A DNA stretch of 64,000 nucleotides from Mesorhabditis belari (GCA_958450365.1 CAUEEP010000927.1:1355001-1419000); one strand, 5' to 3'; positions 11,161-23,351 are shown, numbered from the stretch's first letter. The notes: generated by a model from the sequence alone, not told the origin. Made by a program: numbers and translations.

Positions 11161-12126
11161 CGGCCGGGACCAAAATTCCATTCCTTTTATATAGAGTCGA
11201 CTGTAGTAAGGTTAAATTGAATCTTTAGATTGAAACAATTGAATGAAAGTACTGTTCTTTTCGATCTTCTTTCCAACTTCTACCATTTTGTTATGTTTTT
11301 CGATCTTTTCTCCAATCAAAAAAAGGAGATGGCAATCACCTGATTAATTTCAGCCCAAAAAAAAAATTTATCATTTTTGTCGCCGACACCTCTTTTTACC
11401 CGTTTTTTCTTCTCGTTAGTTGCTTTTTAATCAAAACAAAGAAAAGATTTCCCTGAGATTCAACTCTTTATTATTATATTGCCTTGTTAGAGTTGTTAGT
11501 TCATTTTTTTTTTTTGGTTAATTATTTTAAATCCCAATTGATTTCTGGTGTTTTCAACAGGGATTTCAACAAATTAATCCCCGGATTCCGTCTGTATTTT
11601 CGGATTTTATGGATTAAGAAGAGATTTATGGGTTTAAAAGTTTGCAAAAAACCTTATGAATCATTTTTAATATGTCTAGATTTGTTAGATTTTAGAAAAG
11701 ATTTGAAAAAAACAATTCAGACTCTTGGCTTGTTGAGCTCTGGAATCTGGATTGACTCCTTTACGTGACTATGCACAAAATCCGCCAAAACACCGCACAA
11801 AATCCCCACTGAAATCGAAAAACAATTGTCTAGGGCTTCTTTCCAATCGAGCAATGTCTTTAAACAATTGCGGATTCTTTCTGCAATTCCTGTATTCTCA
11901 CAGATTCTCAAGTTGTCGTTAAATCTATTTTGAAGATTTTTGGCTTACACTTTCTTCTTATTCTTACTGCAATACTCTTTTTTACAATAAGAATACAACT
12001 TAGTCAATAAGGAGTATCAATTAACCACTATAGTGGTTAGTTGTTAATAGTGCACTATCCCAGGAAAAGCAATGTCATTCCAAGCCTCAATTTCGATACT
12101 ATTTGAGAATATCTTTCAAAAATTAC

Positions 12127-12660
12127 CTTAGATATCTTCTTTCTTCTTTCCTTTCTTCTTCCCTTGCTTCTTCCCTTTCTTCTTCCCTTTCTTCTTCCCT
12201 TGCTTCTTCCCTTTCTTCTTCCCTTTCTTCTTCCCTTTCTTCTTCCCTTTCTTCTTCCCTTTCTTCTTCCCTTTCTTCTTCCCTTTCTTCTTCCCTTCTT
12301 CTTCCCTTTCTTCTTCCCTTTCTTCTTCCCTTTCTTCTTCCCTTTCTTCTTCCCTTTCTTCTTCCCTTTCTTCTTCCCTTTCTTCTTCCCTTTCTTCTTC
12401 CCTTTCTTCTTCCCTTTCTTCTTCCCTTTCTTCTTCCCTTTCTTCTTCCCTTTCTTCTTCCCTTTCTTCTTCCCTTTCTTCTTCCCTTTCTTCTTTCCTT
12501 TCTTCTTTCCTTTCTTCTTTCCTTTCTTCTTTCCTTTCTTCTTTCCTTTCTTCTTTCCTTTCTTCTTTCCTTTCTTCTTTCCTTTCTCTTTCCCTTTTTC
12601 TTTCCCTTTTTCTTTCCCTTTTTCTTTCCCTTTTTCTTTCCCTTTTTCTTCCCTCTTTCT
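12127..12660. repeat. 530-bp polypyrimidine minisatellite (TTTCTTCTTCCC)n
   Basis: About 45 copies of a 12-bp unit, TTTCTTCTTCCC, grade into TTTCTTCTTTCC and then TTTCCCTTTTTC variants towards the right. One 9-bp unit (TTCTTCCCT) at about 12294 changes phase. The tract is pure pyrimidine on the plus strand and purine on the minus strand, so it is a candidate for triplex (H-DNA) structure. Reading frames on both strands (SLSSS, RRKGR) are by-products. Confidence 0.9.
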
Positions 12661-12676
12661 CTTGACAAGTTAAAGT

Positions 12677-12733
12677 ACCGGATAGCTCAGTGGTTAGAGC
12701 AATTGCCCGGGTTCAATCCCGTCTCTGGAAATC
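12677..12733 (+). ncRNA. tRNA-like fragment lacking the anticodon arm
   Basis: The sequence contains a perfect pol III A box (TAGCTCAGTGG) and B box (GGTTCAATCCC), but only about 18 bases separate the D arm from the T arm. There is no room for a normal anticodon arm and the acceptor ends do not pair. It abuts the polypyrimidine minisatellite. Best read as a tRNA pseudogene or the head of a tRNA-derived SINE. Confidence 0.6.
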
Positions 12734-13251
12734 TATTTTTTCTTGCCAACTTCTTTATTACTATTTTGTTCAATGTGTAAAGCAATTTGAGTTGAAAATT
12801 TGGTAACTAAATATACCGTATTTTCAAAAGTCTTTCATTATTGGCACCAAACCAAGTGAACGAGTTATGGGCTGCGGTAACAAAGATCAAACTTTAGCAA
12901 ATCTGAATTACTTAGTTGAAATTGTAATTTTCCCTTCACTACGAAAAACTCAGCTTTTAATCTAAAACCTAGTTATAATCATAGATAAAAAGTTTCATTG
13001 AATTTTTCATCTCATTTCCTTTCATCTTTATCCAATATCCGGATTCTCATGAAAAAAAGGCACATGATTCTCTTTGAGTCTTTTCTTTTTTCACACATCC
13101 TCTCCCTCAAACCACCCAAAAGAAGCGGTAAACACGGCGATCACGTTGCAATCGACCACAATCATCAACTTTTTCGAAATCGACACTTGTTCGAGCGATT
13201 TCTATAGTTGGGCATGGCATTTTATGGGCTAGGGCTGGGAAAACAAAACAT

Positions 13252-13314
13252 GGTCGCAGACGGGATTCGAACCCGCGACCCCAACCTACCGCTCTACCAA
13301 TGAGCTACACCAAC
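13252..13314 (-). ncRNA. Truncated tRNA pseudogene
   Basis: On the minus strand there is an A box TAGCTCATTGG with D arm, and a well-formed T arm with B box GGTTCGAATCC followed by TGCGACC. The 5' acceptor (GTTGGTG) pairs poorly with that end. Only 17 bases lie between GAGC and the B-box G, about ten fewer than needed for an anticodon arm plus variable loop. It is therefore probably not a functional tRNA. Confidence 0.65.
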
Positions 13315-14216
13315 ACGTATTCCATGACCGCCAAAATAGAGCCTTATACCTTACTCTATTTCTTGCCAGTGATATTGATCATGCATTTGTTTTCAAATTA
13401 ATTTGATTTCTTTTTTACCACTTTTACTTGTTCTAGAATTTTTTTAGTCTTAAAACTATTAATCTTTTCTTTTTTCTAAAAAATTTGCAATTACTAGTTA
13501 TAGTGATAGAGAGATAAGGAACCAAATTTAGAGAGATAAGGAACCAAATTTAGAGAAATAATCTTTGCAGACTTGTAAAGGATTCATAAATCATTCCCTT
13601 ACGCCTTTCTGATGCAATTGAGCTCTTTATAAAGTCATTCCTTGTATAATTTATAGTCTTTTTGTAACGAAAGATAAATTTTCTTCATCAGGTCAAACGA
13701 TTTGAGCGGGAAATGATGAAATTTTTAAAGAAAAGTGATTTTTCAGAGTGATTGAAGAAATTTTGGGTTTTTGAATTCGATTTCTTATGCACTAATTGAA
13801 TTCTTTAGAGTAATAAGCTGTTTATAATAGTTATTGATAATGTTGTTACTATAATAATATCACTTTTTTTTGTATTTTTATAGCAGCATTGTTCGGAGAA
13901 TCTCTTTGTCAGAAGTTAACAGATTCAGTGCGCTAGGAATGTTGTGTTTTGAAGTGTACTCTAGTGTACTTTTGAAGTGTACTCTGTTTGGTTTTATTCA
14001 ATCCGATGTTATCCGAATTTTTGGCCTTTTTCCCACTGTCTTACCTCGTTTTTCAGGTCCATATTCACAGTTTCCCTGCCCACGTGCAATCACTTCAATA
14101 AGCACTTTTATCAATGTTCTTCTTTGATTATAATAGTTCACAAAAAGCGGACCACCCGAGTCACCCTGTTAAGCCTAGCTGTATTTTGTTATTTTGTAAA
14201 TTGCTTCAAGCATCTA

Positions 14217-14449
14217 CACTACTGGACAATGAAATATCATATTTGAAAAAACACTTTCGCACTTTCGCGCGTCTGTAACTCCCTTGTCTTTGAGTTTAGA
14301 CTATTAGTGTTATACATTTTCTGAAAGCTCTTTTCAAGGGCTACACAATGGTAATATTAATATTTAGAAATACAGTAAAGACAAGGGAGTTACAGACGCG
14401 CGAAAGTGACGATCTTTTTTCAAGTATGATATTTCATTGTCCAGTAGTG
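14217..14449. mobile_element. MITE family 3 copy (TIR CACTACTGGACAATGAAATA)
   Basis: A 233-bp element with long terminal inverted repeats (CACTACTGGACAATGAAATA..., continuing through CGCGCGTCTGTAACTCCCTT). TA flanks both ends. The centre has TTATACATTTTCTGAAAGCT. Relatives lie at 43873-44107 (complete) and about 44703-44857 (half). Confidence 0.88.
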
Positions 14450-15108
14450 TACCTTACAAACTCCACCGGAGTGTGCACTCTAGACACTAAAAACGCAAAT
14501 CTTCTAACGTACACCAATAAGGTCAACTCTCTTTCTCAACTTATCAAATGGTTAATTGAGTACACTAGAAGAAGTAGTTAAACACTAGAAGAGTTTAAGT
14601 GCATTCTGCACTTTTCAACACCAATAATCCCCAATTTTAAAAAAATGATTAAAGAAAAGAGATTGGGATGACTAGTTGGATTGATGGAAAAGAAAAAGAG
14701 GAGTGAAGGCGGATTGTTTGCTGTTGAAGACAGTTATATAAGAAAGAGAATGAAGGGGAATGGATGGACGACCCCCGTGCCACCCTACACAACGATGATG
14801 AGGAGAAGAAATGACTGGAAAAGAACTCACAAAAGACGGAGACGCTAATTTGTGCGCGAGTACTTGTGTGTGCCACCATTGCCCACATCGATTCTTTACC
14901 GCCAACAGATTACGATAGATCGATCGATTACCGATTCTTGAAGATTACTTTGAGTTTGGTGTTGTTTTGAATTATTATTCTGGAAATATTCAACATCGAT
15001 TATCGATTTTTGAAACTATTTTTGTATTAACATCCAAGCTTTATCTTTTTTTTCATCCAGAAACCAAAATTCAATTGAATTCTTGAAACTATTCCAACCC
15101 TAATGACA

Positions 15109-15832
15109 TGTTTAATGGTTTTGAGGCTTTTGTTTAATGGTTTAAATGGCTTGAGGCTCTTTTAATGATTTGAAATTTGATTTCAATTCCTAGAAGACTT
15201 AAGTATCATCATCTTTAACTGAATCAGCTCAAAATTTCACTGTTTTTTTGGCAATTTTTTGATCGAGACTGTTTCCAGTGCTGTTATCTATTGGAGAACT
15301 AGTATGAGAACGTAATTGTCTTTTTATTATTAAAATTCTTGACCTCAGGTTAAACTTATTCAAATCCTAGATCACCTGGAACTTATGAAATTACAGTTAG
15401 ACTGTTAGTTAGACTATAATTACAGTTAAACTGTTATTCCTATAATCCTACAGTATTCATCAATATCCAAAGCTTGTTTAATGGTTTAAATAGCATTAGG
15501 CTTTTTTAATGATTTGAAGTTTGTTTTCAATTCCTAGAAGACTTAAGCCATCCAAATATAAAATTCTTTCATCTTTAACTGAATCAGCTCAAAATTTCAC
15601 TGTTTCTTACCAATTTTTCGCTCGAGACTGTTTCCAGCGCTGTTATTTATTTGAAAACTAGTATGAAGACGTAATTGTCTTTTTATTATTAAAATTCTTG
15701 ACCTCAGGTCAAACTTATTCAAATCCTAGATCACCTGGAACTTATGAAATTACAGTTAGACTGTTAGTTAGACTATAATTACAGTTAGACTGTTATTCCT
15801 ATAATCCTACAGTATCCATCAATATCCAAAGC
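15109..15832. repeat. About 360-bp tandem duplication
   Basis: The two units, roughly 15109-15470 and 15471-15832, share TTTAATGGTTTAAAT, AATTCCTAGAAGACTTAAG, CAGCTCAAAATTTCACTGTT and GTTAGACTATAATTACAGTT in the same order with a few percent divergence. There is no open frame and the function is unknown. Confidence 0.85.
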
Positions 15833-16319
15833 TTGTTAACCAAAGTCCAATTCTTGTACCTGATTCGTAAAATTCCCATCCTTTTCATGATATAGCAAAG
15901 CTTTTATAGAAGTCAAGTTAACAATGCATTTCCATAAACATATATTTGTGGAATTTCATTTTTAATTTCACTCGGTTGGTTATTTGTGAGATGAACTTTG
16001 TCCCCTATTGGAATATCCAGGAAACGATGAAAGGGAAAGGAGAAAGGAACGACAATAAAATGAATCTTTCTTCAGTCAGATGTGAGTGTAAAACTTGTTT
16101 GTCTCTCTTTTTCTTTTCAACATTCAAGTGAATCACAGAGACGCCGTTTTTGAACTGGCTAGGCTGGTTTTTTTATTTCTTATTTCTTTATTTTCCCCTG
16201 GAGGATTTTGGCTGAGATCCAAGATCGTTCATTGATGGGAAAATGTGATCACATTTGCGTAGAGGGACTTTACAATTCCCCGTTGAACTACAATGCGTAG
16301 AGGGACTTTACAATTCCCC

Positions 16320-17872
16320 GTTGAACTACAGAGAAAGTGTAACTAATTTTGCACAAAGTATACTTTGAGGATCGAGATTTGAACGCTACCTTACCTCGTA
16401 AAGTTTTTCTTGTAAACGCACTCAACCTGGTGCACCAATTCTTGAATTACAATATGAAATGAAATATACAGTATTCAGGTGTTCAGTTTTAAGTTGACTT
16501 ACAATATCTTTAGCTTTATGAAGAGAATGAAAAATACAATCCATAGTAGTGTTCGTCTGCTTTTCCTTCTTTATTCTAATAATAACAAACAAAATAGTAA
16601 TTATATTTATTTAGAAATGATTAAAGTAAATCAATTTTTCAATAATTTATATTTACAAGATGAAAAGTAAAAGCTAATGTTCTTTCAATCCGATTTGCAA
16701 CTTTTCTCAAACTCTTACTCATCATTCTTTTCCCATTTCTCTATTCAGAAATGTTGATTGAAAAATCTAATTAAGTTGGATTGACAAAAATAGTAAAGAT
16801 TCGTAAAAAAAGAAAAAAGAAAAAGAAAAAGCCTTTCAAAAAGTCATCTAGGGACTCATCTATCTGGCTTTATGGTGATGACGCTAAACTAACCTTTAAA
16901 AATTAACCTTTAGCAAAATCTAAAAACACAGCTTCAAGCTGATAGTGCTTGCGTTGTTTTTGATTCACGGCCTTAAAGAACTCTTGGTAAGCTAGCGGTG
17001 TACCCCAAGGAAGTATTCTGGATCCTATACTTTTTACAATTTACATTAATGATTTAGCTGAATTAAATTTTTCATCTAGGGACTCATCTATCTGGCTTTA
17101 TGGTGATGACGCTAAACTAACCTTTAAAATCCCCATCAAAGATGAAGCCGCTAAGCTTGCTTCTTTAAGAGACGCCATGTCAGATCTTGATCTGGTTGAG
17201 AAATGGTCCCATAATTGGAAATTAGCTTACTCATCATTCTTTTCCCATTTCTCTATTCAGAAATGTTGATTGAAAAATCTAATTAAGTTGGATTGACAAA
17301 AATAGTAAAGATTCGTAAAAAAAGAAAAAAGAAAAAGAAAAAGCCTTTCAAAAAGTCACGTCCCGTACTTTTTCATGTCTTTTTTTGCGATCAATGAACG
17401 CCAATTTTTTTCGCGACCAGCTTTGGTCTTTTAGGAGAGAAATGCGGAAGTTCAAATGAATATTTTCAGATTCTGAGTATGGATTTCAATTGATCAGCGT
17501 TCTAAGAGTTCCACTGAAGAATTTACAGCTATTTAATCTGTGTACTCTGTACTTTGTGCTTAGTAAATAGAAACCCATCCTTTCTAGTGCATTGGAATTT
17601 TATTACTCTTGTGGATCACGCTGTATTTTCTATTCTCTTCATAAAGCTAAAGATATTGTAAGTCAACTTAAAACTGAACATTTGAATACTGTATATTTCA
17701 TTTGATATTATAGTTTAACGGGAATTGATGCGCCAGGTCGAGTGCGTTTACAAGAAAAACTTTACGAGGTAAGGTAGCGCGCTACCTTAGAACGCTATAG
17801 TTAGAATTTGAACGCTATAGCGTTCAAATCTCGATCCTCAAAGTATACTTTGTGCAAAATTAGTTACACCTT
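16320..17872. mobile_element. Composite inverted-repeat structure with RT relic
   Basis: The left arm (about 16320-16535) and right arm (about 17636-17872) are inverted copies. Both include the segments GTAACTAATTTTGCACAAAG and TTACCTCGTAAAGTTTTTCT and a stretch near AGTTTTAAGTTGACTTACAA. Inside, 130-bp direct repeats (16717-16846 and 17227-17358, starting TTACTCATCATTCTTTTCCC) flank a reverse-transcriptase fragment. Just left of the arm, a 36-bp unit (GCGTAGAGGGACTTTACAAT) is repeated twice at 16257-16330. This is a rearranged retroelement remnant; the outer boundaries are approximate. Confidence 0.65.
16994..17226 (+). pseudogene. Reverse transcriptase fragment (non-LTR-like)
   Basis: A 77-codon open stretch without ATG reads SGVPQGSILDPILF, then YINDL, then the catalytic-type box LYGDDAKL, and ends KWSHNWKLA. 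The order GVPQGS, YINDL, xxDD matches RT palm motifs of non-LTR retrotransposons, where FADD is usual. The fragment covers only this palm section; there is no upstream RT or endonuclease. A partial duplicate of the YGDDAKL segment lies at 16847-16900 and runs into stops. It is a dead relic. Confidence 0.75.
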
Positions 17873-18774
17873 CTCTAGTACACTGATTCTTTCTTCTCAT
17901 AAACAATGGCATAAAATTATGGGACTTTGATTTCATTTTCCAGAAAAATCAAAATGATTGACAATTTTGACTAATCTAGACCCTCTGAAGTGTAGCGCTA
18001 TAATTGTGGGCAACCGTGTAGTGTTTTTGAGACTTGGCAAACCGATCAAATATTCCCTACAGTGAACTTTTTCCCACTCACCCACTCATCGAATATTTCG
18101 CAGTCATCTGACTTTTCTCTTTTCCTAATTTCCCAAGCAATCTCCCACGATCTCACGGCTAATCATCATTTTTTGTTTTTATATTTTATGTTATCGAGGT
18201 CAAGCAAGTCCCATAAATCAAAATAAATCTTAAAAACATGCTCAAAAATCCTCTCGCTAATCCGGGAGTTTTGTGGCTTTGTAGGAAAACAAGTTTTCTC
18301 ATTTCATTGCATAAATATCTTTTTGAGATTATCAATTCTTTTCTCAAATTATCTCCCATTTTATATTCGTTTATTGAATTGAAAATGACGTAGAAAGGTG
18401 TCTCTTTGCTAAATGTTTTTGAGCAAGAACTTGGATACAAATGTTTTAGGATTTAGGATTTCATAAATTTGCAACGTTTACATAATTCTTTATGGTTGCA
18501 ATAGTATTTGTTTTGTTCTGCAAAAGTTAGTTTGTATCAATTGAATGGGTTTAATGTTTTAATGTATTGTAAAGCTCTGTAAAGCGTAAGTTCAAGTTAG
18601 CAAGGTTATCCTGAAAATTCACTGGGTTTTATGCTTACATTTGCACTGTCTCAGTGATGAAGCTCTGTAAAACCAAAGCTCAAAATAGCAATGGTTATTT
18701 TGTTATCTAATTATTGATATCTATGATAGTTACTAATCGTTTAGTTCGTTCTAATCCTATCACAAAATTTACAT

Positions 18775-19040
18775 ACCGTAAATACTAAAATAGTACCCGA
18801 CCCCCATAATGACGGTGCGGAGTGTTGCGTAGTCTAGCTTTGGACGCGTTTTTCTCGACACTGGTCTATGCTACAATGCGCGCTTTGGTATCAAAAAATA
18901 GCTGAAATTCAGGGCTATTTTTTGATACCAAAGGCGCATTTTTTGAAAGTACGAGCGCTTTGAAAAAAATGAAATACTAAAAAGCTTTTGCGACTACGCG
19001 GCTGTACGAGGGGGGTGCGGGCCAATTACAGTATTTACGG
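18775..19040. mobile_element. MITE family 2 copy (TIR CCGTAAATACT)
   Basis: A 266-bp element begins TA/CCGTAAATACT and ends AGTATTTACGG/TA. The interior has GACGGTGCGGAG, GCGTAGTCTAGCTTTGGA and a strong internal hairpin, GGTATCAAAAAATAGCTGAA against its complement. A compound copy is at 45553-46154 and a diverged partial relative at 25483-25640. Confidence 0.85.
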
Positions 19041-20532
19041 TATGTAAATCGTAAGATGGTCAATATTGAATCTACTTGTGGTAACAAAAATATTATTTTA
19101 ACTTTCTAGTCTTACAGATTTCTGTAGTTCTAACTATTCAAAGATTCAGCTAATGTTAGGTTTATCTTTTTCAATATATTCTCATACTAATAAACTACAT
19201 AATAGTTGTAATAGTTTGGGTTATCAAGAGGCCAATCGTTTTTTCAACTTTCTCACGTTTGAATCTTCTCTAATTTCCCCTAATTTTGTTTCAAACCACC
19301 ATTTCTGCATATTATTAATTTCTCATATCCTTTATTTATCAAGGCAACAGTTTTTTTTTTTCTGAAAACAAGTGACCGGAAATTATTACGAAAGAAATTT
19401 TGTCCTCTATTTGCTCATCTGTTTCATGAGTAATAACAAAAAAATATCTATAATTATTTCTATTTCCTAGTTTTTTTTAGCAAAAATATTCGTTGCATTT
19501 TTAAGAATTAGGAAGGGCAAAGTTCTGATAATATTTTGTTAATTGTTAGCTTATCGTAAACTTTTAGAATCTGAAAAGACTAAAGACTAAAGCTTTGAGT
19601 AATTAAGTCAATGATTCAAAGATCCTGTCCCAAGTCGATTATATTTCCGCTTTCAAATCAGCTTTCTTATCTGTATTTAAAAGAAAACTTATTGTAACTA
19701 TTTGAGTCGTTTACTCGAAACGATTATTGTAAGCTTTGTTGGTTTGTTTGAACGACTAAAGCTTTGGGTAACTAAGGCAATGATTCAAAGATCCTGTCCC
19801 AAGTCGATTATATTTCCACTTCCAAATCAGCTTTCTTATTTGTACTTTGTGTTCAAATTTAGAAACCCACTCTTTCTAGCGTATAGTATGCAAGTAAAGA
19901 TCATCTTAAATTCAGATTTATTTACCTAAGGCTTAGAAAAACTTACTTAAACATAAATTTAAACTTAAACTTAAACTTAAACTTACTTAAACTTACTTAA
20001 ACTTACTTAAAACTTACTTAAAACATACTTAAAACTTACTTAAACTTAAACTTCTTTCAGCTAAGCTGATGAACTTTTAAAACTAAAAAAAAGAGAGAAA
20101 AGAAAATTCGATATACAGAAAGCGAATGTTTTAAACGTATTTCTCAAAGTCAAAACAAAATCATAAAATAGGAGCCGAGAAAAGAATTTCTTTTAGTCGA
20201 TTTTCTCTTTTCATTTCTTTCAACTATTCTCTCATTTTGGATTCGAATAAAAATCGAATAAAATCCACCCACGGTTTTTGTATTTATTTTATTTTAGTTT
20301 AGTTTTTATTTTAGTTTCTATTTTGTTTTAGTTTCTATTTTAGTTTAGTTTCTATTTCTATTTTAGTTTCTATTTTATATTAGTTTTTATTTTATTTTAG
20401 TTTTTATTGTATTTTAGTTTCTATTTCTACTTTAGTTTCTATTTCTATTTTAGCAACACATATTATCTCAAATAGAGATTTTTAGCTATAAATTTGTTAT
20501 TTAAAGTTTTCCCAATAGATTCTTTAGCTTAT

Positions 20533-22410
20533 CTTTCGTTTTCTAGAAGGCTAAAGTTACAGAAATTTAGCTACAGCTACTTGAAGTACTGTAATCTATC
20601 TCTAATTTGTAATATCTACAATAAACTGTCTAATTTGTTTAAAAAACCCAAAATACTAAAGCTTTTTGCAATCCTATTCCTAAAACCTGCTCTTTTATTG
20701 CACCATCTTGTTTGCTCTTTCTCTAATCAGGCTCATTTGGGTGAGTTTTTGGAAGTTTATCCTTTCCGACTTGCAATGACATCATCCTGCAAAGAACTAG
20801 TGCAAAATAAACGTTAAAGGAACGTTATAAACGTTAAAGAAACGCCATTGAATACTCCTAACAATAAATAAAGCTTGAATATTTTATAGTTACTTCACTG
20901 CGCCCTTTAGAACTCTATGGGTTGCGTAATTGAACCAGAATTTGCTCTAGGTTAGCTAAATGCTAGGAATTCCAGGAATTGAGTAATTGAATCAGAATTT
21001 ACTTGAAGCTCTGAGACAGTTGGGTAACTGAACTAAATCGGCCAAGTAGCCAGGTGCTAGACGTTTACCTGGAGTTGGGTAATTAAACCAAGACTTTTCA
21101 GCCTCTAGACCGTTTGGTAGATGAAAAGCTGAGTAGGCAAGAGCTCGTAGTTTTATGTTTTAAAGCTATCTAATCAAATTGTTTTCCCAAACTAGAACAA
21201 TCTCGTAGTTCCTGGAGCCAACTGGAAAGGGGGAATGCTGTGTGTCTTTTCCGATCAGAGGCGCCAAAGATTGTCTCCTCTTTCCATTATCTCTGTTTCA
21301 GAATAAAGCCCCCATATTTTTCTCTCTCATTTTTCTTTTTATTCATTTTCATTCACGCGAACGATTTTTCCTGGAAAGAGTCCTTGTTTTTCTCGTTTTT
21401 TTTCCGGCATTTGAATTTTTGCCCTCGCCGAGAAAACAAGGATTCTTAAAATGATTCTTAAAATGATTTCTTCAATGTTCTTTGTTCTCAAAGAAATTTC
21501 TTTATCTTTTCTTAAATTTTATAATTTTAGCTTATTTTCTTCTCGCTGATTGGCACGATTTCATGAATTTTTTGGCGCTACAGCGAAGACGAAGAAAATA
21601 GAGAAAACGAGGTGAGTGATCTTTTCTCCCTACAATAGTTGAAGTACTGTAATCTATGTCTAATTTAAGCTGTCTAATTTGTTCTACAATAAGCTGTCTA
21701 ATTCTACAATAAGCTGTCTAATTCTACAATAAGCTGTCTAATTTGTTATCTACAGTACGTTAAAGAAACACCATTGAATACTCCTAACAATAAATAAAGC
21801 TTGAGTATTTTATAGTTACTTCACTGCGCCCTTTAGAACTCTATGGGTTGCGTAATTAAACCAGAATTTGCTCTAGGTTAGCCAAATGCTAGGAATTCCA
21901 GGAATTGAGTAATTGAATCAGAATTTACTTGAAGCTCTGAGATAGTTGGGTAACTGAACTAAGTCGGCCAAGTAGCCAGGTGCTAGACGTTTACCCGGAG
22001 TTGGGTAATTAAACCAAGACTTTTCAAGACTCTAGACCGTTTGCCAGATGAAAAGCTGAGTAGTCAAGAGCTCGTAGTTTTGTGTTTTAAAGCTATCTAA
22101 TCAAATTGTTTTCCCAAACTAGAACAATCTCGTAGTTCCTGGGTTCAACTGGAAAGGGAATGTTTTCGTTTTCTAGAAGGCTAAAGTTACAGAAATTTAG
22201 CTACAGCTACTTGAAGTACTGTAATCTATCTCTAATTTGTAATATCTACAATAAGCTGTCTAATTTGGTAAAAAAACCAAAGTACTAAAGCTTTTTGCAA
22301 TCCTATTCCTAAAATCCGCTCTTTTATTGCACCATCTTGTTTGCTCTTTCTCTAATCAGGCTCATTTCGGTGAGTTTTTGGAAGTTTATCCTTTCCGATT
22401 TGCAATGACA
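20533..22410. repeat. Segmental duplication P-Q-spacer-Q'-P'
   Basis: Block P (about 20533-20790, with TTCTAGAAGGCTAAAGTTAC) recurs at 22162-22410. Block Q (about 20828-21232, with GAATACTCCTAACAATAAAT) recurs at 21764-22158. All four are in direct orientation, yet the order is P-Q then Q'-P', so a simple tandem duplication does not explain it. Block P carries a weak open frame (HHLVCSFSNQAH...), conserved between copies but unlike any protein I know. Confidence 0.75.
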
Positions 22411-22719
22411 TCATTCTGTTCAAGCTTAATCCTCTTTTTTGTTGTTTTTCGAGCAAATTTCTGTGGAAATTGTGGATTGATTTTTAATCTTTTCTCCCTA
22501 AAAACTTTGTTGTTTTGTGAGTTCAACTTTTGTGTCTCGTTAATGAAATTTCCACACTCGGGAGAGAGACTCAATTACCATATTTGAGCTGAAAAAAAAT
22601 GAAAACGAACTCATTTTATTGCTGATATTCACGGTTGATTGAATCAAGAGACAAAAAAACATTCTCTGAATCAGAAAAAGATAGTTTCTTGTGGGTGGGA
22701 TTGGTCTTAATTAGGTGCT

Positions 22720-22759
22720 AATGAATCAAGTTCTGCAATTCTGCAGAACTTGATTCATT
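22720..22759. other. Perfect 18-bp inverted repeat with 4-nt loop
   Basis: AATGAATCAAGTTCTGCA is followed by a four-base loop and its exact complement. It lies 600 bp upstream of ist-1. It may be a small fold-back or a recent palindromic insertion; no function is claimed. Confidence 0.7.
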
Positions 22760-23351
22760 TCCGAGTTTCATTTGGCTTTTCTAATGATCAAGATTTACAT
22801 TTTCGACAAAACTCTTCAATTTCCGCCTTTCCAAATAGTGTACCAGGTGGCATTTGTTTCTCCCGTTGCCTGTGGCCAAGAAAGAACACACAATCCATTA
22901 CTATAGCTATAGCTTTTTTCTCTCCATTACTATAGCTTTTTCTAGAGGTACCTTTTAGAAAACGAAACCCAATCTATCGTTTCTTTTAAGCCAAAATATT
23001 TAATTTACGGATCATTCAGCATGCCAGATAACGCTTTTTTTCAACCAAATTCTAAAGAACACACAAACTCTCTTCCAGCTTTTGTTTAATATTCCCTCAA
23101 ATTTTCCAAAATCTCACATTTTTTCTTAAGAATCAATTAACAAGAGAGATTTTTTCAAATTAATCAAAGTTTTGCTAGTTTCCTCTGAAATTCTCCCCTC
23201 TGCACCTCCGGGTAAACAAGATTCGCCGATTTTTCGGTGACTATGACTTAAATGTGTCCTCTCTTTGTGTCCGGAAAATATTGAAAATTTTTGGAAAGTG
23301 GCAAAGCTTTTGGAAAGGAAAATAAATTGGAAATTATCTGTAAATTATCTA

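Larger units (their letters stand above)
9471..12120. other. Gene-free stretch with fold-back and MITE copies
   Basis: No gene is recognised. Identified contents are the rearranged copy of 5380-5480 at 10008-10155, the fold-back at 10415-10572, and a head-to-head pair of family-1 MITEs at 10854-11160. Fragments of a GGAATGGA/TATATAGAGTCGACTGTAG repeat occur near 10806 and 11175. Confidence 0.6.
12740..16240. other. Gene-free stretch with tandem duplications
   Basis: No gene is recognised. Contents include a tRNA-like fragment (13252-13314), a 23-bp direct repeat (GAGAGATAAGGAACCAAATT, near 13510), a MITE (14217-14449) and a 360-bp tandem duplication (15109-15832). Confidence 0.6.
17880..23350. 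other. Gene-free stretch upstream of ist-1
   Basis: I recognise no gene. Contents: MITE family 2 (18775-19040); a 170-bp-spaced tandem duplication (19586-19680 and 19757-19850); (ACTTAAACTTAA)n at 19935-20055; TTTAGTTTCTATTTTAG repeats at 20285-20450; the P-Q-Q'-P' segmental duplication at 20533-22410; and a perfect hairpin at 22720-22759. A possible donor (CGAG/GTGAGT) near 21610 might mark a non-coding first exon, but there is no independent support. Confidence 0.55.

Noticed and set aside
12103..12780. Long overlapping reading frames rich in LPFLL, SLSSS or RRKGR
   Set aside because: They exist only because the 12-bp pyrimidine repeat is stop-free in several frames on both strands; there is no conserved protein and the last part translates the tRNA-like fragment.
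13252..13314. Functional tRNA gene
   Set aside because: Boxes A and B are good, but the anticodon arm is too short and the acceptor stem does not pair.
18775..19040. Small non-coding RNA gene because of the strong internal hairpin
   Set aside because: It has TIRs, TA flanks and other copies in the window, so a MITE is the simpler reading.
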